A stretch of 16,662 bases of DNA from Lachnospiraceae bacterium UBA1755 (GTDB lineage: Bacteria; Bacillota; Clostridia; Lachnospirales; Lachnospiraceae). The translations under genes were made by a program, and so were the position numbers. The notes below the pieces were generated by a model that searched no databases, was not told where the DNA came from, and saw only the letters and a program-made list of their open reading frames with translations. Positions 7,901 to 13,972 of this stretch are shown in pieces. The stretch covers positions 18,155 through 34,816 of the forward strand of contig DCHJ01000085.1 of NCBI GenBank assembly GCA_002314805.1. The letters run 5' to 3'. The number at the start of each line of letters is the position of its first letter. Positions within the stretch are counted from its first letter, which is position 1.

Positions 7901-9186
7901 GAAAGAAGATCATCCTGTTTGTCGATCACTATGTACCTACATATGACAGGGATGCAGGCTCCAGGACCACATATATGTATCTGAAGCTCCTTCTTGCCAG
8001 GGGATATGAGATAAAGTTCCTGGGCGCTAACTATCATCATGACGAGCCGTATTCCACAGAGCTCCAGCAGATGGGCATAGAGATCCTCTACGGCGGACGG
8101 ATGGAAGTGGATATCTGGAGCTGGATAGAGAAGCATGAGAAGGATATCCATCTGGTATATATCAACAGACCGCATATCGCTGCAAAGTACATTGATTTCA
8201 TACGCACCCACACTTCACTTAAGGTCATATTCTACGGGCATGATCTGCACTTTTTGAGGCTCCAGCGTGAATATGAGCTGACCGGAGATGTGGAGACACT
8301 GGAACAGAGCAGATACTGGAAGAGTGTGGAATTCGGCATCATGGGCAAGGCGGATATGACCTACTATCCTTCACAGGCTGAGATAGATGCGATAGCGGAT
8401 ATCGACCCGACAGTAAAGAGCAGGGCGATCACTGCATATGTATATGAGGATTTCCATGAGGTGCCCGTCACGGCAGCGGAGTCAGAGACATCCGAAACTA
8501 AGGGCACACCTGGGGCTGAAGGTACGTCCGGAGCTGAGGGCACACCCGGGGCTGAGGGCACATACGGAGCCGAGGGTACACCCGGGGCTGAGGACACACC
8601 CGGAGCTGAGGGTAAATACGGGACAGACAGGACAGGTACTCTTTCAGCGGCATTTGCACGGCGTGAGGGCATACTCTTCGTAGGAGGCTTTGCACATCCG
8701 CCCAACAAGGACGGACTCATGTGGTTCGTGAAGGATATATGGCCCAGGGTACGCCTGCTGCGCAGGGAGGCAGTCCTTTATGTCGTCGGAAGCAATGCCG
8801 ATGAAGAAATACTGGCACTGGACAGCCCGGAGAAGGGCATAATCATCAGAGGCTTCGTATCGGAGGAAGCGCTGAGCAGTCTTTATGACAGTGTACGCCT
8901 TGTGGCGGTGCCGCTTCGTTACGGTGCAGGTGTCAAGGGAAAGACAGTGGAGGCACTTTATTACGGCTGTCCGGTCATTACCACCTCCGTCGGAGCCGAG
9001 GGGATACCGGAAGCAGACAGGGTAATGACCATTGAGGATGACCCAGATGATTTTGCGGAGAAGCTTGCAGCTATGTATGCAGACACAGAGACACTTTCCC
9101 GCATGAGTGCTGCTGCTTCGGAATATATCCGTACCCACAACAGTACAGAGGCCGCATGGTCTGTCATAAGACCCGACTTCGAATAG
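4978..9186 (+). CDS. Methyltransferase-kinase-coiled coil-GT2-GT4 fusion glycosyltransferase
   Basis: This cytoplasmic protein has 1402 residues and several modules. First is a class I SAM methyltransferase domain (about 45-175) with GxGxG motif LLIGAGEG (53-60), Glu77 in the ribose-binding position and NRYGVRWWAG (146-155). After a repetitive linker (279-332) a kinase-like domain (about 335-535) shows VEK (Lys366), IDSIFDN (452-458, matching the D-x4-N of protein-kinase catalytic loops) and LDYEW (475-479) in the DFG position. Residues about 556-635 look like a coiled coil. The GT2 domain (about 708-935) has VSIIIPCYN (711-719), ADD (745-747), NND (794-796) and EDSD (895-898). The GT4 domain (about 976-1402) has the donor-site region GAGVKGKTVEALYYG (1316-1330). 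The order methyltransferase-kinase-coiled coil matches the WbdD chain terminator, here joined to two glycosyltransferases. GAGGA at 4969-4973 supports the start. Sugar specificity is unknown. Confidence 0.93.
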   Translation: MKLDNFKSLILRYGRDEKRLLRENPSLENLYAFSNQREGAVEWLPFTPQDKVLLIGAGEGAMAGVWVRRGSMLHVYEPDSFEAEKLLSRYEDGMDRIRIFYDRQDIDRDYDYVVSVGTLHTLSEEELGFFFSRLKSGGRLVAACDNRYGVRWWAGSVPTACMYSKADLEKLFAGVCTQTDPQDCAKTDTAACAPAISWYYPMPDYMLPSAIYTDDYQPAAGELARVIPAYNDNEFSTMELGKKYEEICRDGRFTEFANSFVAVITRREKTGAVSDVKQADTVAAEERADAAAVAEPADTAAAEKQADTAAAEKQADAAAAEEPGDTAATVKPAKLIFVKYNRTRRDEYKTKTSIFMREDGTRFVEKSALCPEGKEHISGMLHKYDILNEEGRSIEYIRPELSEDGMTIRYEYKEGVTLAERIAAAIAAGADPVTEIAGGLRLIIGRDPVHNIDSIFDNYLFGGRRLGGRVLLYGLDYEWVTEDELDPGFVTYRVLNDFYEKNYNSLGGMSREMLLKKFDIKPEDADRFWEMEHAFQEKVAGDTGAVYLDNYRITVKTAQELLETSRSIRKLMDDMDGLKAQLRDRDAEIKKMTEVKRLSDNHIANLETTIANQKAEIEDKARAIDYLSSHEAAWSRVKRSMGSRFREKYPEDSEARKKLDYRKMSILHPAQYRRLTHTEEGRNLIEGDFAIGSVYRRYGRLDFAGGGFPTVSIIIPCYNQVVFTYTCLASIREHTSGVSYEIILADDMSTDATAEFEKYAEGVNICRTSGNMGFLRNCNNAARTARGRYILFLNNDTTVTDGWLSSLVDLMDRDDTIGMTGSKLIFPDGRLQEAGGIIWSDGSGWNYGRGDDPADHQYNYVRDVDYISGAALMIRRELWERIGGFDERYAPAYCEDSDLAFEVRKAGYRVVYQPLSEVIHYEGVSNGTDVNGTGLKRYQVENQKKLKEKWAAELALQYDNDGNPDPFRARERSRGKKIILFVDHYVPTYDRDAGSRTTYMYLKLLLARGYEIKFLGANYHHDEPYSTELQQMGIEILYGGRMEVDIWSWIEKHEKDIHLVYINRPHIAAKYIDFIRTHTSLKVIFYGHDLHFLRLQREYELTGDVETLEQSRYWKSVEFGIMGKADMTYYPSQAEIDAIADIDPTVKSRAITAYVYEDFHEVPVTAAESETSETKGTPGAEGTSGAEGTPGAEGTYGAEGTPGAEDTPGAEGKYGTDRTGTLSAAFARREGILFVGGFAHPPNKDGLMWFVKDIWPRVRLLRREAVLYVVGSNADEEILALDSPEKGIIIRGFVSEEALSSLYDSVRLVAVPLRYGAGVKGKTVEALYYGCPVITTSVGAEGIPEADRVMTIEDDPDDFAEKLAAMYADTETLSRMSAAASEYIRTHNSTEAAWSVIRPDFE
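5812..5973 (+). repeat. Six 27-bp in-frame repeats: linker between methyltransferase and kinase-like domains
   Basis: Six exact-length 27-base units encode six nine-residue repeats (residues 279-332): ADTVAAEER, ADAAAVAEP, ADTAAAEKQ twice, ADAAAAEEP and GDTAATVKP. The two central units are identical at the DNA level (5866-5919), which points to recent slippage or unequal crossing-over. The segment is Ala/Glu-rich, likely helical or disordered, and sits exactly between two folded domains. A change in unit number would alter spacing without breaking the frame. Confidence 0.93.
8503..8628 (+). repeat. Seven 18-bp in-frame repeats inside the GT4 domain
   Basis: Seven six-residue units (residues 1176-1217) follow the pattern G-T-P/S/Y-G-A-E, ending in the degenerate units DTPGAE and GKYGTD. 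They fall between the acceptor-side Rossmann lobe (about 976-1160) and the donor-side lobe (from about 1228) of the GT-B fold, where family members normally have only a short connection. The segment is Gly/Pro/Glu-rich and should be flexible. Confidence 0.9.
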
Positions 9187-9309
9187 GCGGCGGTCCGATC
9201 ACGGACCACGCGGTGCTGAGTCCGTCATGAGGCCGGAGTTACAATAGATGGCGGTCCGATCACGGACCACGCAGGTGCTGAGTCCGTCATGAGATTGGAG
9301 TTTGAATAA
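9161..9309 (+). repeat. Triplicated 3' end of the large glycosyltransferase gene
   Basis: The last 26 bases of the upstream gene (9161-9186, encoding most of SVIRPDFE-stop) recur at 9222-9247 and 9284-9309. The repeats still read SVMRPELQ-stop and SVMRLEFE-stop. The offsets are 61 and 62 bases. Between the copies lies a second conserved block (9189-9231 and 9250-9293) with a perfect 6-bp hairpin, GGTCCG-ATCA-CGGACC, at 9192-9207 and 9253-9268. The arrangement is a tandem duplication that spans the stop codon of the gene. Without a U-tract the hairpins are not standard terminators, though they could act as 3' stabilisers. Confidence 0.88.
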
Positions 9310-9311
9310 GT

Positions 9312-9387
9312 GCAGATGTGTACCATGTATTAGAAGACTGCCTTTCCCATGCTGCTTATCATCAGCGGTCTCACCAACCATGCAATC
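9312..9387 (+). pseudogene. Decayed fragment of the large membrane-protein gene found at 11396-12952
   Basis: Positions 9332-9373 match 12312-12353 with only two differences in 42 bases. The match extends with more differences over 9326-9387 against 12306-12367. In the corresponding frame it reads KTAFPMLLIISGL followed by TNHAI, against KTAFPMLLIISGL and ISHAI in the intact gene (residues 307-324). A TAG stop precedes it, and a TAA stop follows nine codons after the similarity ends. A weaker match at 9312-9323 to 12266-12277 suggests an internal deletion. It is on the same strand as the intact gene and 2980 bp away. It is either the remnant of a lost paralogue or a copied fragment. Confidence 0.85.
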
Positions 9388-9433
9388 CGACAGATTTCGT
9401 ATCCGGTATAAATACAGCGTTAACAATATGAAT

Positions 9434-9450
9434 GGGAGCTGACGGCTCCC
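9434..9450 (+). other. Short hairpin upstream of the small GT2 gene
   Basis: GGGAGC (9434-9439) and GCTCCC (9445-9450) form a perfect six-base-pair stem with a five-base loop. It lies 48 bases before the next start codon and has no U-tract. It may be structural in the leader; its role is unknown. Confidence 0.4.
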
Positions 9451-9497
9451 GTGTATCGGCGGCGGGATCCCCCGTACCGTAAAAGAAAGGTTCAGTT

Positions 9498-10280
9498 ATG
9501 AAGCATAGTTTCGCGATATGTGCATACGGAGAATCGCCGTATCTGGAGAGCTGTATCAGATCACTGACAGCCCAGAGTATGGAGAGTGAAATCATTATCT
9601 GTACATCCACACCCTGTGAACACATCAGCATGCTTGCAGGCAAGTATGATATCCCGGTCTTTGTCCGTGAGGGTGCTCCGGGCATAGGCTACGACTGGAA
9701 CTTTGCATACAGCAAGGCATCGGGACAGCTTGTGACCATCGCGCATCAGGATGACATGTATCATCACGATTATACTAAGACGCTCCTTGAGGCTGCGCGG
9801 AAATACCCTGATATGAGCATATTCACCACGGCCTCGGCAACCATTAAAAACGGTCAGCTGGTCAGAGTGGATAATATCGCAATTATTAAGGCACTCCTCA
9901 GGCTTCCGCTCAGGATACCGGCACTCAACGGCTATACAGCGGTGAAGAAGGCTGCTCTCACATTCGGCAATCCTGTGATCTGTCCTTCATGCACCTATAA
10001 CCGTCAGCTGTGCGGTGAGCATATCTTCAATACCGGGTACAGGTTTGTCCTGGACTGGGAGCTTATGCGGCGTATGGCCCAAAGACCGGGACGCTTCATC
10101 TGCGTGGAAAAGCCGCTCATCATGTATAGGGTACATGCGGATTCGGCAACCGGACGGGCGATCGGGGACCGCACGAGGGAAAGGGAGGAATCGCTGATGT
10201 TTGACGAGGCGCTCCCGCAGTTTCTTTCAGAAATAGTAAAGAAGGCATACAGAAGATCCTATGGCGCGTACAAAGAATAA
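9498..10280 (+). CDS. Family 2 glycosyltransferase
   Basis: The 260-residue protein has a GT-A fold and is probably a cytoplasmic enzyme that transfers a sugar from a nucleotide donor. It begins with SFAICAYGESPYLESCIRSL (4-23), the usual nucleotide-binding strand and helix. It has the metal-binding motif HQDD (83-86), followed by FGNPVICPS (156-164) and LDWELM (185-190), which line the acceptor side in related enzymes, and ends with MYRVH (209-213). There are no membrane segments. AGAAAGG at 9484-9490 precedes the ATG. The reading frame overlaps the start of the next gene by 20 bp, so the two are probably translationally coupled. The substrate cannot be read from sequence. Confidence 0.92.
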   Translation: MKHSFAICAYGESPYLESCIRSLTAQSMESEIIICTSTPCEHISMLAGKYDIPVFVREGAPGIGYDWNFAYSKASGQLVTIAHQDDMYHHDYTKTLLEAARKYPDMSIFTTASATIKNGQLVRVDNIAIIKALLRLPLRIPALNGYTAVKKAALTFGNPVICPSCTYNRQLCGEHIFNTGYRFVLDWELMRRMAQRPGRFICVEKPLIMYRVHADSATGRAIGDRTREREESLMFDEALPQFLSEIVKKAYRRSYGAYKE

Positions 10281-11118
10281 AAAAACCAAAATATGGACAG
10301 ACATCCTTGCAGTGCTTCTGATCGCTGCCTGGGCTTATTTTGCAGACAGGATATTTGCGGGTGCGCAGATGCAGGCTGCTGACTATCCGCTGATAGGAAG
10401 TGACATTGCGGGTCTTGTGGAGGTCAGCAAGGTGTGGGTATTTTTTACAGGCATGCTGTTCTATATACTCACATCCAGGCTTGCCTCGTCCAGGTTTATC
10501 GGCTGGCTTGCAGCCATGCTGGTGGTGACGGATATCATGGTGGCAGAGCCGGTCCGCAGGTTTAAGGAACTGATCGGAGAGATAAAGAGTATCGGGGACA
10601 GTGCGTCTGAAGGCCTGACCGGTGCGGCCGGAAGCGGTGCGACCGGAAGCAGTGCGGCTGAGTCCGCTGCCGGGATCATAAAGCGCAATACCGATGCTGC
10701 GATGGCAGTGGAGAGATACGGCATCTTTCCGTGGAAGTCGGATACGCCATCGGTCAGGGCACTTGCCTATATCTGCGGTATACTTATGCTGTTTCTTGTC
10801 ATAAGCTTCATCCTTACAGTGATCAGGAACAGGAAGGCAAAGAATACGACCGCAGGGGTGATAAGGATTTCAGTGATCTTTCTTGTGATGCTTGCCATTA
10901 TGATCTTTATACCGGGGCTTGTCATGGGCAGCGGTCCGCATTGGCTGTATACAGGACTTATGACACTTGTGGCTTTTGTCACATATATGTACGGCGTAAT
11001 AAAGCGTAGCAGGAAGGGTGCCCCCGTGCTGACGGCGGCAGTGACGATAGTGCTTCTTGTATTGCTGGCCTTACTGGATATGAACTACAGACTGGGGCCT
11101 GCCGGGCTGATATTATGA
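10261..11118 (+). CDS. Multi-pass membrane protein of unknown function
   Basis: I do not recognise this 285-residue protein. About seven membrane segments are visible (near 13-32, 57-75, 78-96, 167-187, 200-222, 226-246 and 253-273), with basic residues at the N-terminus (MARTKNKKTK) that suggest a cytoplasmic start. Residues 99-165 form one large polar loop containing a Gly/Ala/Ser-rich repeat (about 121-134). Its start lies inside the end of the preceding GT2 gene. That coupling suggests the two products work together, for example as a flippase or a membrane partner of the glycosyltransferase, but no motif confirms either. The weak AGAAG upstream is consistent with translational coupling. 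Confidence 0.78.
   Translation: MARTKNKKTKIWTDILAVLLIAAWAYFADRIFAGAQMQAADYPLIGSDIAGLVEVSKVWVFFTGMLFYILTSRLASSRFIGWLAAMLVVTDIMVAEPVRRFKELIGEIKSIGDSASEGLTGAAGSGATGSSAAESAAGIIKRNTDAAMAVERYGIFPWKSDTPSVRALAYICGILMLFLVISFILTVIRNRKAKNTTAGVIRISVIFLVMLAIMIFIPGLVMGSGPHWLYTGLMTLVAFVTYMYGVIKRSRKGAPVLTAAVTIVLLVLLALLDMNYRLGPAGLIL
10621..10662 (+). repeat. 15-bp in-frame repeat in a membrane-protein loop
   Basis: GGTGCGGCCGGAAGC is followed directly by GGTGCGACCGGAAGC and then a shorter degenerate copy. They encode GAAGS, GATGS and SAAE in the large polar loop of the unknown membrane protein. The array is short, but its composition matches that of other linker repeats in this locus. Confidence 0.75.
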
Positions 11119-11395
11119 CGGTACTCAGCGATCCGGAGATATGAAATATCCCAGATAATAAATCAGTGCGGGAGAGTGGGACTGCCCGGCAGAGAAACGG
11201 CACCGTGAGCTTTACCGGCAGCGTGCAACAGACCGGGGCAGTGAACTTTATCTTCAGCAGGTATCGGTCAGGATATGGCAGTGAACACGCTTTGAGTGCC
11301 GCTCCGGTGGCATATGACTTCAATATTCATATAAACATGCTATGGCATGCGGCAGCCGGCAGCAGATCAAATAATGAAAACGATATAGGACAGAG
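11119..11395 (+). other. 277-bp gap with one doubtful 77-codon open frame
   Basis: A GTG-started frame at 11166-11399 encodes 77 residues and overlaps the next start as ATGA, an arrangement seen in coupled genes. The sequence is Ser/Gly/Arg-rich with no recognisable domain and no good ribosome binding site, so I do not call it a gene. A small hairpin (GATAT 11138-11142, ATATC 11146-11150) follows the previous stop. Nothing else can be supported. Confidence 0.3.
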
Positions 11396-12952
11396 ATGAA
11401 AAAGACGGCATCAAGGCTCCTCATCATACTGGGGTTTTTATTCATAACAGCATATATACGCAGCGCAACGGTGGACGTGGTGTACACCGATTACGTACGT
11501 ATCGTCAATACCTATCTGCCCGATGCGTGGAGCTTTAAGCCGTATCTGCAGCCTGATATTCTGACAAGGGTGCCGATAAGCTATCCGGAACGTATCCTCA
11601 GTACCTGTATTTTCGGCTACAGCACTGTCTTTGATATGATCATGGGTGCTGTCGGGCTGACACTCAGCGCTCTTGCTGTGGCACGCTATGCAGACCGCAG
11701 GAAGCTTTCGACCGCAGCTATCCTGGCAGTGCTCTTTGTCATCTTCTCACTCGATAAGTGGGAGATGCTCACCAACGGGACAGGCTGGATGCATTTCTGG
11801 GCATTTGCACTGTTCTATACACATTACAATATCTATGACAGGATACGGGAAGGTACCGGTACACGCCGCGAAGAGATCATGCTTCGGGTGCTGCCCTTTG
11901 TGACCATCCTGCTGTTTGCCGGACCCTATTGCGTAATATATGCAGGGGCGATGGGTATTGTATATGTGACAGACTTTTTTACCGGCAGCTATGACGCAAA
12001 AAGGACCGACAGAAAGGACTGGATACTGAGGATCATATGCCTTGGCATTCCCTTCATCCTTTTCTGTATCAGTAAATATCTGTCGGTGGATGAATATGCG
12101 GGAGCAACAAGTGAAAGTCTCCTGCAGGTAATAAAGTCGGATCCGGCGATGCTGCCAAAGATGGTGCTCAAATCCTTTGCTTCAATGGTGATCGGAGGGG
12201 AGACAGCCATGCAATACGGTATCGGCAGCAAGGCACTGTATCTGATGGGATTATTTATCATCGCAGCATATGTGTATGCGATATATATAAATATTAAATC
12301 GGGTCTGTATAAAAAGACTGCCTTTCCAATGCTGCTTATCATCAGCGGTCTCATCAGTCATGCGATCGTGGTATCGGCAAGGTGGATATTCAAAAGTCCG
12401 GATTATATGATGAGCTCGCGCTATGCCCTGCAGTATCAGAGCGGTATACTTGGGATAATGCTTACTATATGTATGGCATGGAAATGCCGGGGCGAAGGCA
12501 GCACTGTCAGGGATAATACCGGAAGCAAAAATGATGGAAATGATCCCTGTACCGGTTCCGGCAGGGACAGTACCGGCAAAAGGACCGGAAGAGACAGTAT
12601 CGGCAGCAAAGCCGGCAGAAACAGCACCGGCAGCGAAACCGGAATGGACAGCGTAAGTGATCCGTGTGGCAGTACCGTACATAACGGCACAGGAGCTATG
12701 AGACCATGGCTGAGAGCAGCAGGTATCATTATAATTGCCGTGGTGCTCGCAGGTCATCTTGTGACCACGGGGAGAGAGATACATATGGCGCAGTACCGCA
12801 AAGAGGCCTTTGAGAATGTGAGGAATACAGCGCTCAATTATGAGCGTGAGACCGACGGCACGCTTAAGCAGGTGCTGCAGTACAGCAAGCCGGATATGAC
12901 AAGAAAGGCACTCAAAACACTGCAGGATCATAAGCTTAACGTATTTAGGTGA
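11396..12952 (+). CDS. Large multi-pass membrane protein, possible GT-C-type glycosyltransferase
   Basis: The protein has 518 residues and about ten membrane segments. After the first (about 5-22) comes an outer loop with VVYTDYVRIVNTYLPD (28-43). An aspartate in the first outer loop is the usual place for the catalytic base of GT-C enzymes, and SRYALQYQSG (341-350) resembles a conserved segment in related membrane proteins of surface-glycan loci. I expect it to use a polyprenyl-phosphate sugar outside the membrane, possibly one made by the GtrB-like enzyme downstream, but this is inference. A 54-residue hydrophilic repeat (372-425) is inserted before the last membrane segment (about 439-458). 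AGGACAG at 11387-11393 supports the start. A fragment of this gene lies at 9312-9387, and its own 3' end is duplicated downstream. Confidence 0.85.
   Translation: MKKTASRLLIILGFLFITAYIRSATVDVVYTDYVRIVNTYLPDAWSFKPYLQPDILTRVPISYPERILSTCIFGYSTVFDMIMGAVGLTLSALAVARYADRRKLSTAAILAVLFVIFSLDKWEMLTNGTGWMHFWAFALFYTHYNIYDRIREGTGTRREEIMLRVLPFVTILLFAGPYCVIYAGAMGIVYVTDFFTGSYDAKRTDRKDWILRIICLGIPFILFCISKYLSVDEYAGATSESLLQVIKSDPAMLPKMVLKSFASMVIGGETAMQYGIGSKALYLMGLFIIAAYVYAIYINIKSGLYKKTAFPMLLIISGLISHAIVVSARWIFKSPDYMMSSRYALQYQSGILGIMLTICMAWKCRGEGSTVRDNTGSKNDGNDPCTGSGRDSTGKRTGRDSIGSKAGRNSTGSETGMDSVSDPCGSTVHNGTGAMRPWLRAAGIIIIAVVLAGHLVTTGREIHMAQYRKEAFENVRNTALNYERETDGTLKQVLQYSKPDMTRKALKTLQDHKLNVFR
12509..12670 (+). 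repeat. Six 27-bp in-frame units in the large membrane protein
   Basis: Residues 372-425 divide into six nine-residue units: RDNTGSKND, GNDPCTGSG, RDSTGKRTG, RDSIGSKAG, RNSTGSETG and MDSVSDPCG. Units three to five are clearly related; the outer ones are more diverged. The stretch is Gly/Ser/Thr/Asp-rich with many basic residues and sits between two membrane segments. Its period and unit count equal those of the array at 5812-5973 in an unrelated gene, although the encoded sequence differs. Confidence 0.75.
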
Positions 12953-13023
12953 GCAGTAAAGTTTCTTGACGGGGATAAAGTCACAAAGATCAGAGGCTTA
13001 ACGTTTTTATGTGAGTAGCAAAG
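12926..13023 (+). repeat. Duplicated 3' end of the large membrane-protein gene
   Basis: The end of the gene at 12926-12961 recurs at 12988-13023, an offset of 62 bases, with about seven or eight differences in 36 positions. The gene ends DHKLNVFR-stop. The copy reads DQRLNVFM-stop in its own frame. GCTTAACGT and GTGAG are shared exactly. The rest of the gap up to the next gene shows no promoter or terminator that I can support. Confidence 0.8.
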
Positions 13024-13129
13024 ACAGCATAATTGTGGCAAATTAATAATGGAGATGACAGGACCGGCTCTGTATCCGGCAGCGGATGTCAGGTAAGCTG
13101 CATGGGACGGGGACGGCATTAACAGAGTG

Positions 13130-13972
13130 ATGGATAACAGTTACGGACTTTTGATAATTCATGAGACAAATCTCAGGATGCTCAGGGAGATAGACAGGAT
13201 CTGCAGTAAGTATGATATACAATATATGCTTGATGCAGGTACACTCATCGGAGCACTGCGGGAAGGCGGCTTCATACCCTGGGATGATGATGTGGATATA
13301 GCCATGCGCAGGGAGGACTGGGAGAGATTTAAGACAGTGGCAGAAAGTGAGCTTCCGGATAGCATGCATCTGCAGACACCTATGGAGCTTGCAGAGGATG
13401 GTGTTTTTTACGATTTCACTCCGCGCGTCATATACAAGAAGTCTCAGTGGCATGAGCCGGACGAGGAGTCGGCATATTTCAGAGAAAAAAACAATCATCT
13501 CTGGATAGATATCTTCATCACCGACAATATTCCTGACAGCAGGCTGGCAGATAAGCTGATGCGCGCACGGCAGTGGCTTGTATATGCGCTTGCAATGGGC
13601 TACAGATACAGACTTAATTATCAGAAATACAGCATGCTCCACAGGATAGGAGCCTTCACTCTGTCCCATATCGGGAGACTGTTTCCCATGAAAAGCCTCG
13701 TCCTGGTACAGGATAAATGGGCGGCGAAGTACCGTCACGCACCGGCAAAGCACGTATTCTATGCCAATTACCAGCCGGACTATCTCTATGTGACGCTGGA
13801 CAGGTCATGGGTCGAAGCTACACGGAAGGTGGACTTTGAGGATACTCAGCTGTCGGTACCTGCGGGCGCAGAGGCTGAGCTTGCAGAGGTGTACGGAGAC
13901 TGGACCGCCCGCCCGCCGCAGGAGAAAAGGGTTCCATCGCACGGTACGGAGGACATCAGGGTCTTCGGATAA
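13130..13972 (+). CDS. LicD-family phosphotransferase
   Basis: LicD proteins have a nucleotidyltransferase-like fold and transfer a phospho-group, such as phosphocholine from CDP-choline, onto surface glycans or teichoic acids. The 280-residue product carries the diagnostic block LDAGTLIGALREGG (34-47) followed by FIPWDDDVDIAM (48-59), whose Asp cluster binds metal. The helix before it (HETNLRMLREIDRICSKYDI, 11-30) is also typical. The substrate is unknown and need not be choline; glycerol phosphate and others are known in the family. The ATG at 13130 follows an in-frame GTG at 13127; either could be the start, and no strong ribosome binding site decides. It has no membrane segment, so it would act on the cytoplasmic, lipid-linked glycan. 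Confidence 0.92.
   Translation: MDNSYGLLIIHETNLRMLREIDRICSKYDIQYMLDAGTLIGALREGGFIPWDDDVDIAMRREDWERFKTVAESELPDSMHLQTPMELAEDGVFYDFTPRVIYKKSQWHEPDEESAYFREKNNHLWIDIFITDNIPDSRLADKLMRARQWLVYALAMGYRYRLNYQKYSMLHRIGAFTLSHIGRLFPMKSLVLVQDKWAAKYRHAPAKHVFYANYQPDYLYVTLDRSWVEATRKVDFEDTQLSVPAGAEAELAEVYGDWTARPPQEKRVPSHGTEDIRVFG

Noticed and set aside
8364..8720. Minus-strand frame with Pro/Ser/Ala-rich repeats
   Set aside because: It is the complement of the 18-bp repeats in the GT4 domain, and the + strand frame has clear glycosyltransferase motifs on both sides.
9192..9268. Intrinsic terminators after the large glycosyltransferase gene
   Set aside because: The stems are perfect but only six base pairs long, and neither is followed by a run of T.
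11166..11399. 77-codon GTG-started frame overlapping the next start as ATGA
   Set aside because: The overlap is suggestive, but there is no ribosome binding site, domain or coding character to support a gene.
12966..12994. TTGACG resembling a -35 box upstream of the licD gene
   Set aside because: No acceptable -10 hexamer lies 16 to 18 bases downstream.
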